DNA of 64,000 nt from Sulfitobacter sp. (GCA_029252045.1 JAQXCD010000020.1:186001-250000); one strand, 5' to 3'; counted from the first letter of the stretch, positions 34,710 to 43,916 are shown. Notes: generated from the letters alone by a model not told the origin. Numbers and translations: made by a program.

Positions 34710-35684
34710 ATGCAAGACAGTGCCCCACCACCAGAGCCAGACGCAAATGGCGTGGTCGCAGATGCCTATGAGCTTAACTGGGTTGATCAATATGCCCCCG
34801 CTGCCACGCGCCCATTTCTCCGGCTCAGTCGCGCAGACAGGCCGATTGGTACATGGTTGTTGCTGATTCCCTGCTGGTGGGGCCTGTCACTCGCGATGCT
34901 CTATGATGGACAAGCCAGTTGGTTTGACCTCTGGATTTTTATCAGCTGCGGTCTTGGTGCCTTTCTGATGCGTGGCGCCGGCTGTACATGGAATGACATC
35001 ACGGACCGCGACATCGACGCGAAGGTGGCGCGCACCCGTTCCCGCCCGATCCCCTCCGGTCAGGTTGGCGTCAGAGCGGCCACCGTCTGGATGGTTGCCC
35101 AGGCGCTGATCTCATTCCTTATTCTGCTGACCTTCAATGCCGCCGCAATCCGTCTCGGCGTTCTGGCCCTGATCCCTGTTGCGATCTACCCGTTTGCCAA
35201 ACGCTTTACTTGGTGGCCGCAGGTCTTCCTTGGCCTTGCGTTCAACTGGGGTGCATTGCTGGCATGGACGGCCCATACCGGACGGCTCGACGCACCGGCA
35301 GTTGTCCTCTATCTGGCAGGGATCGCATGGACGCTGTTCTACGATACGATCTACGCCCATCAAGATACCGAGGACGACGCCCTGATCGGTGTTAAATCAA
35401 CCGCCCGCTTGTTCGGAGAGAACACAAACCACTGGCTACGCCGGTTCTTGGTCTGCACGGTAGGCCTTATGGGCATCGCCGTGATTTACGCTGCCGTTCA
35501 CACTGCCTCTGTTCCCGCTCTGGCTGTAGCCATCGTCGGCCCCTGGGCGATGGGGTGGCATATGGCGTGGCAATTGCGCGGCCTAGACATCCACAACACA
35601 CAGAAAATGCTGCAATTGTTTCGAGTTAATCGCGACACAGGCATAATTCCGCTGTTGTTTTTCGCCTTGGCGCTACTCCTTTGA
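34710..35684 (+). CDS. ubiA: 4-hydroxybenzoate polyprenyltransferase UbiA
   Basis: 324 residues with about eight transmembrane helices. The two Asp-rich motifs are NDITDRDIDAKVARTRSRPI and YDTIYAHQDTEDD, binding the polyprenyl diphosphate. It prenylates 4-hydroxybenzoate in ubiquinone synthesis. AAGGATGGATAT is the ribosome site for the ATG at 34710, while the frame is open further back through the antisense of rsmE. Divergent from rsmE. Confidence 0.95.
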   Translation: MQDSAPPPEPDANGVVADAYELNWVDQYAPAATRPFLRLSRADRPIGTWLLLIPCWWGLSLAMLYDGQASWFDLWIFISCGLGAFLMRGAGCTWNDITDRDIDAKVARTRSRPIPSGQVGVRAATVWMVAQALISFLILLTFNAAAIRLGVLALIPVAIYPFAKRFTWWPQVFLGLAFNWGALLAWTAHTGRLDAPAVVLYLAGIAWTLFYDTIYAHQDTEDDALIGVKSTARLFGENTNHWLRRFLVCTVGLMGIAVIYAAVHTASVPALAVAIVGPWAMGWHMAWQLRGLDIHNTQKMLQLFRVNRDTGIIPLLFFALALLL

Positions 35685-35747
35685 TTGCACCGCAGGCAAC
35701 ACCATCGTAAACCCGTGCTTAGTGATTAAACTATTGTGAAAGTGCCT

Positions 35748-37646
35748 ATGCGCCTCTCCTCACTCCTGACGATATTCTTAACATTCGCAGCTGCCGCGAT
35801 GATCTCCCTTGTTGCGGCCAATTTTTCGGTGCGTTTGATCGAGGACAATTCGGAAATCGGCGTGCGCGATGCTCTGGATGCAAAGGGCATGACATGGGCA
35901 GAAGTTGAGGCAAACGGGCTACAGGTATCGCTGTCAGGCATCGCGCCGACCGAGGCCGTACGATTTTCTGCGCTGACAACGGCGGGGTCCGTTGTGGACG
36001 CAGCCCGTGTGATTGACGATATGGGTGTCGCCGCACTTGAGGCATTGGCCGCACCGAAATTCTCGGCCGAAATCCTGCGCAACGACAGCGGCCTGTCGGT
36101 CATCGGACTGATTCCCACCAGCACAGACCGCGAATACGTTCTGGCGCGGTTCAACAGCATTGCGGGCTCTTCCAGCGTGACCGACCTTTTGGAGACAGCC
36201 GATTACCCACCGCCGGACGGATGGGCCAGCGCGCTTGAATTTGCGCTCTCTGCCATGAGCAGCCTACCCCGCGCCAAAGTGTCCATTCAGGCAGACAGCG
36301 TTGCCATCACAGCCATTACGGACAGTGCCGAAGAAAAATCGCGCCTAGAGCAGAACCTGCGCCGGATGGTGCCAGACCAGATCACTTTGGTGCTGGATAT
36401 CTCGGCCCCGCGTCCGGTGATCACCCCCTTCACCACCCGTTTCCAGATTACAGCAGATGGTGCCAGCTTTGATGCCTGTGCTGCGGATACCGACCTTGCT
36501 GCCCAACGCATTCTGGGCGCGGCAAAAACCGCAGGGGCCATTGATCCGCGCTGTACTGTGGGTCTTGGTGTGCCTAGCCCGAAATGGGCAGACGCGGTAA
36601 CCGCCTCCATCTCGGCACTTGCAAAGCTGGGAGAAGGGTCTGTGACAATTGTAGACGCCGACATCTCGCTGCTGGCCGCCCCAGGTACCAGCCAGTCCGA
36701 TTTTGATACCGTTGTGGGCGAGCTTGCAAACGCGCTTCCCCCCGTTTTCGCCCTGCAATCAAAACTACCCCAAGCCGATGATCCAAACGCAGGTCCCCCC
36801 GAATTCACCGCCACCCTCAGCCCCGAAGGGCAGGTCCAGTTGCGCGGTCGTGTGAACAACGACGCCCTGCGCGACCTGACCAGCAGCTTTGCGAAGGCGC
36901 GTTTCGGATCGGAAAAAGTCTATACAGCGACACGCATCGTAGACGATCTGCCCGCTGATTGGGCCACCCGCGTACTGGCAGGACTTGAGGCCTTGGGTAA
37001 ACTCGAAAATGGCGGCGTCCGTGTGCTGCCGGACAAGGTTATACTCACAGGCAACACTGGCAATCCGGACGCCTCCACAGAAATCTCTGCATTGCTGGCA
37101 GGCAAGTTGGGTGAAGGTTCGGCATTTGACGTGAATGTCACCTATCAAAAACAGCTCGACCCTGTGCTTGGCCTTCCCTCTCCCGCTGAATGCGAGGCGC
37201 AGATCGGCGAAATTGTGGCGGCTGGCAAGATCAATTTCGAGCCGGGTTCGGCGACAATTGATGCCTCAGCACTTGGCACTATGGACAGTATCTCGACCCT
37301 GTTAAAACGCTGCGGCGATCTGCAACTTGAAATTCAGGGCTATACTGACAGCCAGGGCCGTGAGGAAATGAACCTTGCGTTGAGCCAGAGCCGCGCAGAA
37401 TCAGTCCTGAACGAGTTGCGCGCACGCCGCGTTATCACCAGCTCTTTCAACGCAAAAGGCTATGGCGAAGCCAGCCCTGTGGCCGACAATGACACCGAAG
37501 CAGGGCGCGAAGCGAACCGCCGCATCGAATTCCGCCTGATTGCGACCGGTACGACAGACACTTCGACTGAATCAACGCTGGAAAACGCCGCCCAAAACGG
37601 TGATACGTCTTCCGAACAGTCGACCGAAGAAAGCGCTACAGAATGA
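35748..37646 (+). CDS. OmpA-family envelope protein
   Basis: 632 residues. An N-terminal membrane helix or signal anchor (LLTIFLTFAAAAMISLVAAN) is followed by about 430 residues of repeated BON-like alpha/beta modules (VSLSGIAPTEAVRFSALTTA, GLSVIGLIPTSTDREYVLA, VQLRGRVNNDALRDLTSSF). The C-terminal OmpA domain runs from about 485 to 605, with the peptidoglycan-binding block MNLALSQSRAESVLNEL and GYGEASPVADNDTEAGREAN. The last 30 residues are Ser/Thr/Glu-rich. It probably links the inner membrane to peptidoglycan. The ATG at 35748 is used; a GTG four codons upstream is the alternative. Overlaps the next gene by 4 bp. Confidence 0.88.
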   Translation: MRLSSLLTIFLTFAAAAMISLVAANFSVRLIEDNSEIGVRDALDAKGMTWAEVEANGLQVSLSGIAPTEAVRFSALTTAGSVVDAARVIDDMGVAALEALAAPKFSAEILRNDSGLSVIGLIPTSTDREYVLARFNSIAGSSSVTDLLETADYPPPDGWASALEFALSAMSSLPRAKVSIQADSVAITAITDSAEEKSRLEQNLRRMVPDQITLVLDISAPRPVITPFTTRFQITADGASFDACAADTDLAAQRILGAAKTAGAIDPRCTVGLGVPSPKWADAVTASISALAKLGEGSVTIVDADISLLAAPGTSQSDFDTVVGELANALPPVFALQSKLPQADDPNAGPPEFTATLSPEGQVQLRGRVNNDALRDLTSSFAKARFGSEKVYTATRIVDDLPADWATRVLAGLEALGKLENGGVRVLPDKVILTGNTGNPDASTEISALLAGKLGEGSAFDVNVTYQKQLDPVLGLPSPAECEAQIGEIVAAGKINFEPGSATIDASALGTMDSISTLLKRCGDLQLEIQGYTDSQGREEMNLALSQSRAESVLNELRARRVITSSFNAKGYGEASPVADNDTEAGREANRRIEFRLIATGTTDTSTESTLENAAQNGDTSSEQSTEESATE

Positions 37647-37969
37647 GCAGATTTGAATTTGTACTCGCAACAGCCATCATTCTGTTTGTCGCATTTTGTA
37701 TGGGATGGTTTGCCAACTGGCTGCTACACCGCTTTACCCGCGTGGCCGCGGATGACGTCGCCCAACTGGACCGGATGTCGCAAGAATTGCATGAAGCCGA
37801 AGAAACCCGTGATCAGGCAATCACATATCTTCAGCAACGCGAGGCAGAGCTGACAAACCAGCTCTCCCAGACCGAAGCCGAGTTGCGCGCCGCGATGGAT
37901 GGTTTGCGCGACGCGCGCCATGAAGCAGAAGAGATGCGCAACTACATCGAAAGCCAGCGCGCAGGGTAA
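37643..37969 (+). CDS. Membrane-anchored coiled-coil protein
   Basis: 108 residues: one transmembrane helix (FVLATAIILFVAFCMGWFAN) and a long cytoplasmic coiled coil from about residue 40 to the end (MSQELHEAEETRDQAITYLQ and onward, heptads rich in Glu/Leu/Arg). It overlaps the OmpA-type gene by 4 bp, so the two are coexpressed and probably act together at the envelope. No named family. Confidence 0.85.
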   Translation: MSRFEFVLATAIILFVAFCMGWFANWLLHRFTRVAADDVAQLDRMSQELHEAEETRDQAITYLQQREAELTNQLSQTEAELRAAMDGLRDARHEAEEMRNYIESQRAG

Positions 37970-37979
37970 TACCTGTCCG

Positions 37980-38426
37980 TTACGGAACGGTCAGGCAGGC
38001 ACATTTCGCATGCTTGCTGATCTGGTGTGACGTGCTGCCCAACACCAGCGCACTGAAATTTCCAAGGCCGCGCCGCCCAGTCACAATAAGCCCCGCATCT
38101 ACCGCTTCTGCACGGTCCAACACGTCACTGGCAGGGTCACCATTGCCGACATGGCTTGCAACACTTTGTACGCCATCTTGCGCGGCGACGCCCAACGCCT
38201 GCTCACACAGCTTTTCTGCCGCTTCACGCAGCATCTCCTGCTGGGCTGCATTAGGTCCGACATAGAATCCTGAAATTGCATCAGCGGCATAGGCGACTGT
38301 CTCGTCGCGCGGGGTGTGCACGATATGCAGCGCAGCATCAAACTGCTTTGCAATGCCACATGCCATGCGCAAGGCCCGCTCTGCGGCATCAGATCCGTCA
38401 ATACCAACAACAATCGAAGTAAACAT
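37980..38426 (-). CDS. Universal stress protein (UspA family)
   Basis: 148 residues. SIVVGIDGSDAAERALRMA opens the fold, and the ATP-binding motif G-2x-G-9x-GS is met by VTGRRGLGNFSALVLGSTS. CAGGAGGACAGGAT is a strong ribosome site. A perfect FNR-type palindrome lies 58 bp upstream of the start, so induction under low oxygen is expected, as is known for usp genes in other proteobacteria. Confidence 0.93.
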   Translation of the reverse strand: MFTSIVVGIDGSDAAERALRMACGIAKQFDAALHIVHTPRDETVAYAADAISGFYVGPNAAQQEMLREAAEKLCEQALGVAAQDGVQSVASHVGNGDPASDVLDRAEAVDAGLIVTGRRGLGNFSALVLGSTSHQISKHAKCACLTVP

Positions 38427-38483
38427 ATCCTGTCCTCCTGTGAAATGATGACATCACATTTGCATATTTGACAGAAACTCACC

Positions 38484-38497
38484 TTGATATGGATCAA
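38484..38497 (-). promoter_or_regulatory. FNR/FnrL box upstream of the universal stress gene
   Basis: TTGATATGGATCAA matches the FNR consensus TTGAT-N4-ATCAA at every specified position. Its centre is 64 bp from the usp ATG, leaving room for an activator site near -41.5 and a start site around 38449. The gene on the other side (moaE) ends here and points away, so usp is the only candidate target. Confidence 0.78.
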
Positions 38498-38508
38498 CGG
38501 AGCTGTGT

Positions 38509-38952
38509 CTACCAGCGCGACAGAGCCGTTTCATCTTCCTCGGTCGCCGCAACCCAAGCCGCCCCCGTGGCCGAGATTTCCCGCTTCCAAAATGGCGCGC
38601 GGGACTTGAGATAATCCATAAGAAACGTCGCAGCCTCAAAGGCATCTTTGCGGTGGCGCGCCGCTGTGGCCACCATCATGATCACATCGCCGGGTTGCAG
38701 GCGCCCATGCCTGTGGATCACCAAAACATCACCCAAAGCAAACCGCGCTTTGGCGTCCTCCACCATGGCAATGATCGCCTTCTCCGTCATGCCCGGATAG
38801 TGTTCAATCTCCATGGCATCCATCGGATCATCAGCCAGATCACGCACGATCCCCGTAAATGTCACGACCGCGCCAATATCGCTGTGGCCCGCTGAAAATG
38901 CGGTCAGCTCGGCACCGGCATCAAACGCCTGCTCCTGAACCGAAACGCGCAT
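38509..38952 (-). CDS. moaE: Molybdopterin synthase catalytic subunit MoaE
   Basis: 147 residues. VVTFTGIVRDLADDPMDAME, VLVIHRHGRLQPGDVIMMVA, ATAARHRKDAFEAATFLMDY and KSRAPFWKRE give the family blocks with the catalytic Lys region. With MoaD it converts cyclic pyranopterin monophosphate to molybdopterin. Its ATG directly follows the moaD stop codon. Last gene of pgsA-moaD-moaE. Confidence 0.95.
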   Translation of the reverse strand: MRVSVQEQAFDAGAELTAFSAGHSDIGAVVTFTGIVRDLADDPMDAMEIEHYPGMTEKAIIAMVEDAKARFALGDVLVIHRHGRLQPGDVIMMVATAARHRKDAFEAATFLMDYLKSRAPFWKREISATGAAWVAATEEDETALSRW

Positions 38953-39198
38953 TTAGCCCCCTGTCATCGGCGGGAAGAATGCCACTTCGCGGACGCCGGC
39001 AAGGGGCGCATCAAAATCAGCCAGCTCCTGATCCAGCGCCACACGCAGCGCGCTCAAATCCTCAAACGCGACGGCATAACGCTCTTCACGGGCACGCAGC
39101 TCGGCGACCAGATCAGCAACCGTCGCGGCTGTGGTCTCGATTACCTCACGCGGCAAACCGATACGTTCGCGCACCCAGGCAAAATACAACACATCCAT
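38953..39198 (-). CDS. moaD: Molybdopterin synthase sulfur carrier MoaD
   Basis: 81 residues, ubiquitin-like fold. MDVLYFAWVRERIGLPREVI is the MoaD start, and the C-terminus EVAFFPPMTGG carries the Gly-Gly that is thiocarboxylated. Its start overlaps the pgsA stop (TGATG), and moaE follows without a gap, so the pair is translationally coupled. Confidence 0.95.
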   Translation of the reverse strand: MDVLYFAWVRERIGLPREVIETTAATVADLVAELRAREERYAVAFEDLSALRVALDQELADFDAPLAGVREVAFFPPMTGG

Positions 39199-39863
39199 CA
39201 GCGGCCCTCCTTCAGGTGCGGCATCGCTTTAATCAGATAATCAAAGCCGGTGATTGCCGTCAGCGCCGCAGCGCCCCACAACAGCCAATGCCCGATCCGG
39301 CCGGACCAATCCATTGCCATGGCCTTCCAGCCCAGTCCCATGACGTCCTCTTCAGTCCCCATCAACACCTCATGCACCAGCGCATCATCCATCCCGTAAA
39401 TGCTCATGCCCAGATAATGCTCGAACACGCCCTGACTGAATAACACTGCAATCGCAGTCATCTGGAGTGCGGTTTTCCACTTGGCCAATCGGGTCACCTT
39501 CAAAGTTCCCGCTGTATCCCCCAGATACTCCCGCAACCCGGAGACAAACACCTCCCGAAACAGGATCACAGTCGCAGGCAGCACCAGCCACGGCGACCAG
39601 CTGGAAAAGCCGATAATCACCATCAGGGCAATGACCACCATCGCCTTATCGGCAATCGGGTCCAACATCGCACCCAGCTTGGTTTCCTGCTTCCAAGCGC
39701 GCGCCAGATAGCCGTCAACCCAATCAGTCGCGGCAGCAGTCACGAATAGAATGAGCGCGAACCAATCCGCATAAGGTCGCGTAAAATACAAAAACATAAC
39801 CGCCACAGCGGGTGCCGCAGCAAGGCGGATCACAGTCAGAATATTTGGCAGGTTCCACTTCAT
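39198..39863 (-). CDS. pgsA: CDP-diacylglycerol-glycerol-3-phosphate 3-phosphatidyltransferase
   Basis: 221 residues with about four to five helices. MKWNLPNILTVIRLAAAP is the standard start and the CDP-alcohol phosphotransferase motif is DWVDGYLARAWKQETKLGAM followed by LDPIADK. It makes phosphatidylglycerol phosphate. A helical insertion around residues 140-175 (FEHYLGMSIYGMDDALVHEV) is typical of the rhodobacteral form. A 148-bp gap separates it from uvrC. Confidence 0.94.
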   Translation of the reverse strand: MKWNLPNILTVIRLAAAPAVAVMFLYFTRPYADWFALILFVTAAATDWVDGYLARAWKQETKLGAMLDPIADKAMVVIALMVIIGFSSWSPWLVLPATVILFREVFVSGLREYLGDTAGTLKVTRLAKWKTALQMTAIAVLFSQGVFEHYLGMSIYGMDDALVHEVLMGTEEDVMGLGWKAMAMDWSGRIGHWLLWGAAALTAITGFDYLIKAMPHLKEGR

Positions 39864-40011
39864 AGGCTTATCCTACACCGCACAACATTAACGTAAAAGG
39901 ACGAACCAGTTGCCACCGGCACAACGCTTAAAATAATCGCGCCACGCCAGCCTTCATTTTGCCCCTAAACTCAATCCCCTGCTGTCCATTCGCGCCCACA
40001 GGTGCGTGGGC

Positions 40012-41877
40012 TTACCCCTTCTCATGGAAAAAGGCATAAATTGTATCCGCAAGCGCACCCGATACGCCCTCAACAGCTTTCAGATCATGCAGGTTTGCGC
40101 GACTCACCGCCTTGGCCGAGCCGAAATGAGCAAGCAACGCCCGCTTACGCGCGGCCCCCACCCCCGGCACATCATCCAACGGCGTGGCCCCAATGGACTT
40201 TGCCCGTTTTGCACGGTGGGTGCCGATGGCAAAACGGTGCGCCTCGTCGCGCATCCTCTGGATGAAATACAGCACCGGATCATTGTGTCGCAGCGCCATC
40301 ACCGGTTTGCCCGTACGGTAAAATTCCTCTTTGCCCGCATCACGGTCTTCACCTTTGGCAACACCCACCATGGGGATGTCCTCCACCCCGTATTCGCGCA
40401 TGATCTCTCGCACAGCGCTCACCTGCCCTGCCCCTCCGTCAATCAGCAACAGATCGGGCCAATGGCCCTCCTTCCGCTCCGGGTCTTCTTTGATCAGGCG
40501 TTTGAACCGCCGTGTCAGGACCTCTTTCATCATGCCAAAGTCATCACCGGGGGTCAGTTCATCGCCACGAATATTGAACTTGCGGTACTGATTTTTGATC
40601 ATGCCTTCCTGACCCGCAACCACCATTGCGCCCACGGCAAAGGCACCCTGAATATGCGAGTTGTCGTATATCTCGATCCTTGCGGGCACTTTCGGCAAAT
40701 CAAACGCCTCAGCGAGCCCTTTCAACAGCTTGGTCTGGGTCGCACTTTCCGCCATCTTGCGGGCAAGGCTTTCGCGCGCATTGCGCAGCGCCCCATCGAC
40801 CAGCTCGGCTTTCTCGCCCCGTTGCGGCACCAGCAACTCAACCTTGCGGCCCAACTTGCCAGACAAGGCATCTGCCATCAGATCAGGATTCTCTATCTCG
40901 TGGCTGAGGATCAACTGACGCGGCGGGTCACGCTGGTCATAGAATTGCCCGATGAACGCCTCCAGCACCTCTGTAGGCTCCACATCGTCGATGACGCGCG
41001 GATAATAGTCGTGGTTTCCCCAGTTCTGCCCCGAACGGATGAAAAACACCTGAACGCAGGCCTGACCATCCGCCATATACAGCCCGATGATGTCTGCCTC
41101 ACTCACCCCTTTGGGGTTGATGCCCTGCGTCGTTTGCACCTGTGTTAGCGCCTTGATCCGGTCGCGTAGGGCGGCTGCACGCTCGAATTCCATCGCGTCT
41201 GACGCCGCTGTCATTTCGGTGGCAAGCCTTGTCTGAATGCCGGAGCTTTTGCCCGACAGGAATTTTTGCGCATCGTCGACAGTCTGGCCATAGGCCTCTG
41301 CGCTGATTTTCCCCACACATGGCGCAGAGCAACGTTTGATCTGGTGCTGCAAGCATGGACGCGTGCGGCTCTCGAATTGCGCGTTCGAACAATCGCGCAA
41401 AAGGAATACGCGCTGCAACTGGTTCAGCGTTCGGTTGACCGCCCCCGCGCTGGCAAAGGGACCATAGTACGATCCCTTCTCCTTCTTCGCGCCGCGATGC
41501 TTCTTGATTTGCGGATAGCCATGATCCGAGGTCACCAGAATATTGGGAAAGCTCTTATCGTCGCGCAGCAGCACGTTGAACTTGGGCTTGAGCTGCTTGA
41601 TCAGGTTTTGCTCCAGCAACAACGCCTCGGTTTCGGTCTTGGTCGTCAGGAACATCATAAAGGCAGTATTGTCGATCATCCGTGAGATTCGCGGGCTATG
41701 GCCGCTGGGCCGCGCATAGTTGCTGACACGCGCGCGCAAATTGCGCGCCTTTCCAACATAGAGCACACGGCTTTCGCTATCGAGCATGCGGTAAACACCC
41801 GGCGAGCCATCGAGCGTTTTGAGGTATCCTTGGATAACCTCATATCCGGTCTGCTGGATGTTCTCCCCGTCACTCAT
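40012..41877 (-). CDS. uvrC: Excinuclease ABC subunit C
   Basis: 621 residues, normal. The GIY-YIG nuclease domain begins GSPGVYRMLDSESRVLYVGK; the UVR motif lies near residue 205-240 (MEFERAAALRDRIKALT); the RNase H-like endonuclease has EIYDNSHIQGAFAVGAMVV and LLIDGGAGQVSAVREIM; a helix-hairpin-helix pair closes the C-terminus (LDDVPGVGAARKRALLAHFG). It makes the dual incision in nucleotide-excision repair. A 6-bp-stem hairpin (39994-40011) follows the stop but has no U-tract. No alphaproteobacterial LexA box (GTTC-N7-GTTC) was found upstream. Confidence 0.96.
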   Translation of the reverse strand: MSDGENIQQTGYEVIQGYLKTLDGSPGVYRMLDSESRVLYVGKARNLRARVSNYARPSGHSPRISRMIDNTAFMMFLTTKTETEALLLEQNLIKQLKPKFNVLLRDDKSFPNILVTSDHGYPQIKKHRGAKKEKGSYYGPFASAGAVNRTLNQLQRVFLLRDCSNAQFESRTRPCLQHQIKRCSAPCVGKISAEAYGQTVDDAQKFLSGKSSGIQTRLATEMTAASDAMEFERAAALRDRIKALTQVQTTQGINPKGVSEADIIGLYMADGQACVQVFFIRSGQNWGNHDYYPRVIDDVEPTEVLEAFIGQFYDQRDPPRQLILSHEIENPDLMADALSGKLGRKVELLVPQRGEKAELVDGALRNARESLARKMAESATQTKLLKGLAEAFDLPKVPARIEIYDNSHIQGAFAVGAMVVAGQEGMIKNQYRKFNIRGDELTPGDDFGMMKEVLTRRFKRLIKEDPERKEGHWPDLLLIDGGAGQVSAVREIMREYGVEDIPMVGVAKGEDRDAGKEEFYRTGKPVMALRHNDPVLYFIQRMRDEAHRFAIGTHRAKRAKSIGATPLDDVPGVGAARKRALLAHFGSAKAVSRANLHDLKAVEGVSGALADTIYAFFHEKG

Positions 41878-42163
41878 ACCGCTTTGATTCTTTCATTTTG
41901 CTTCACGTTTAGCGGGCCACATCAACCGCAAACATGTCCACTTAAGCTGTGGATAACTCTGCAGATAACTTTTGGGTGTCTGCAATTTTCCGTTATATTC
42001 TAAACGCTTCGTTAATTTGTTCATTTTTTAGGCACTTATTTAAGTATCTGTTTTTAAACGATACTTATATTTCACCTTTGTTAAACAGCAACTTACGCAT
42101 CAAAACTGTGCAGATTTTACGGGTTTCCCCCTAGACGTGCAAAACTTTCGCAATCCCTGCGGG
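41878..42163. other. AT-rich intergenic region upstream of uvrC
   Basis: The longest gene-free stretch of the window (286 bp), clearly more AT-rich than its surroundings. I see no convincing coding frame. It should contain the uvrC promoter on the minus strand. Its one striking structure is an inverted repeat at 42041-42067, listed separately. Confidence 0.7.
42041..42067. repeat. Inverted repeat with nested palindrome
   Basis: TAAGTATC (42041-42048) and GATACTTA (42060-42067) are perfect inverted arms around an 11-bp centre that itself contains GTTT-TT-AAAC. There is no U-tract on either side, so an operator or small-RNA structure is likelier than a terminator. Confidence 0.55.
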
Positions 42164-42943
42164 TTACTCTACCCCTAACACATCCGGCGTCTGCCAGCCC
42201 AGATGCTGGCCGCCATCCACACACAGCAGCTGACCCGTCACCGCCGGAGCATCCAGAAAATACCCGAGTGCAGCCGTAATGTCAGAGGGATTCGCGCCAC
42301 GGCGCAGCACAGTGGCACCGCGCTGCGCCTCAAAATGCGCCAATGACTGGCGGCTGCCCTGCAATGTCGGGCCCGGCCCGATCGCGTTCACCCGCACATG
42401 CGGCGCCAGCGCCTGAGATGTTGTTTGCGTAAGTGCCCAGAGCCCCATTTTGGCGATGGTATAGGTCATGAACTCCGGAGTCAGCTTGCGCACACGCTGG
42501 TCCAGCATATTCACAATCAAACCGGTTGCAATCTGCTCACCCGCGTCATCCGTCTGTGCAACCAGTCCTTGTGCAGCCATTGCCTGCGAGAGCACAAAAG
42601 GCGCACGCAGGTTGGAATTGATATGCCTGTCCCAACTGGTGCGCGTTGCTGTCGCCAGCGTGTCATATTCAAAGATCGACGCGTTGTTGACGAGGCAAGT
42701 AATAGGCCCCCCCAGCGCCTGCGCGGCAGCGGGCAACAATCCCTCCATCTCGTCGAGATCCAGCAAGTCAGCCTGCAAAGCAACCGCGCGCTGCCCCAAT
42801 GCGGTAATCCGGGCAACAACACCCTCAGCCTCTTCGGCAGAGGAGGCATAGTGCACCACAACATCAAACCCGCGACCGGCAAGATATAGAGCCATAGCAG
42901 CGCCAAGTCGCTTGCCCGCGCCGGTAACTAACGCTCGTTTCAT
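42164..42943 (-). CDS. Short-chain reductase, pteridine reductase (FolM)-like
   Basis: 259 residues. The N-terminal nucleotide motif VTGAGKRLGAAMALYLA fits TGX3RXG, the form found in pteridine reductases and FolM. LVNNASIFEYDTL and YTIAKMGLWALTQ (Tyr-x3-Lys) complete the catalytic set. It probably reduces dihydrobiopterin- or dihydromonapterin-type pterins using NADPH, but other SDR substrates are possible. The ATG at 42943 is used because the longer frame adds a non-family leader. It lies 10 bp after the antiporter gene. Confidence 0.85.
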   Translation of the reverse strand: MKRALVTGAGKRLGAAMALYLAGRGFDVVVHYASSAEEAEGVVARITALGQRAVALQADLLDLDEMEGLLPAAAQALGGPITCLVNNASIFEYDTLATATRTSWDRHINSNLRAPFVLSQAMAAQGLVAQTDDAGEQIATGLIVNMLDQRVRKLTPEFMTYTIAKMGLWALTQTTSQALAPHVRVNAIGPGPTLQGSRQSLAHFEAQRGATVLRRGANPSDITAALGYFLDAPAVTGQLLCVDGGQHLGWQTPDVLGVE

Positions 42944-42953
42944 TATTGAATCC

Positions 42954-43916
42954 TTAGCCAGCCAAAACCACAAACAGATATGTGGCATATAGGGCAGTCA
43001 GCGCAATTCCCCAGAACCGGTTGATATTTTGTCCAAAGTAAACAAACGGGATCAGGGCAAGGGATGCGGCCAACATCACCCAGAGATCGAAACGCAGGAA
43101 TTCCGGATCAACCGCGATGGGTCCAACAAGGCCTGCAACGCCAATAATCCCCAGCAAATTGAACAGGTTGGAACCAATAACGTTGCCCAGCGCCACATCC
43201 GCTTGCCGCCGCAGTGCGGCCATCACGGTTGTTGCAAGCTCTGGCAGCGATGTCCCGATAGCGACCAACGTCAGGCCGATTACCGTATCGCTGACGCCGA
43301 ATTCCTTGGCAATGATCGTGGCGTTATCCACCAATAGCGTAGCACCCAGCGGCAGACCAATCAGCCCCAACACCAGAAACATGCCGATTTTCCAACCCGG
43401 CATATCAGGATCAACACCTTCCAGTTCATCCTCGTCAACTGCAGCGCAGGCTGCGCCTTCCTTCTTGTGGGACATCGCATCACGCCCTGCATCAAACAAG
43501 ATCGCAGCAAGGACAGTCAGCATCACAAGGGACGCAATCCAGTCAAACACCCCGCGATACGCCAAGGCAATGAACAGCAGTGTCGCCGCGATCATATGAG
43601 CGAAGGATTTGCGCGTGTTACACTCGGACGTGTGCATGGCGGCCAATAGCGCCGGAATACCCAGAACCAGCAGGATATTTGCGGTATTCGATCCGACCAC
43701 GTTGCCCAACGCCAGCCCCGGGACATTGTCCAAGACGGCCTTGATCGAGATCAGAAGCTCGGGCGCAGACGTCCCGAAGGCGACGATGGTCAGGCTAACA
43801 ATCAACGCGGGAATACCTATCCGCAAGCTCAGGTTTACCGCCCCTTTCACCAGCGCATCACCCGCCAGCAACAAAATCAGCAGGCCAAGACCCGACAGCA
43901 ACCACGCAGCAATCAT
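42954..43916 (-). CDS. Calcium/sodium antiporter (CaCA family, YrbG-like)
   Basis: 320 residues, about ten transmembrane helices in two inverted halves. The alpha-repeats are IVAFGTSAPELLISIKAV and LVAIGTSLPELATTVMAAL, both with the Glu that binds the ion, each followed by GNVVGSN/GNVIGSN. An acidic loop (CAAVDEDELEGVDPDMPG) joins the halves. Overlaps the zinc-ribbon gene by 4 bp. Confidence 0.94.
   Translation of the reverse strand: MIAAWLLSGLGLLILLLAGDALVKGAVNLSLRIGIPALIVSLTIVAFGTSAPELLISIKAVLDNVPGLALGNVVGSNTANILLVLGIPALLAAMHTSECNTRKSFAHMIAATLLFIALAYRGVFDWIASLVMLTVLAAILFDAGRDAMSHKKEGAACAAVDEDELEGVDPDMPGWKIGMFLVLGLIGLPLGATLLVDNATIIAKEFGVSDTVIGLTLVAIGTSLPELATTVMAALRRQADVALGNVIGSNLFNLLGIIGVAGLVGPIAVDPEFLRFDLWVMLAASLALIPFVYFGQNINRFWGIALTALYATYLFVVLAG

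Noticed and set aside
39994..40011. GCCCAC/GTGGGC hairpin after uvrC as a terminator
   Set aside because: Short stem and no run of T on the minus strand; not enough for an intrinsic terminator call.
40006..41148. A 380-codon open frame on the plus strand
   Set aside because: Antisense to uvrC, whose sense frame has full UvrC motifs; composition is typical of a shadow frame.
41878..42163. A LexA box for uvrC
   Set aside because: No GTTC-N7-GTTC or its complement was seen in the gap.
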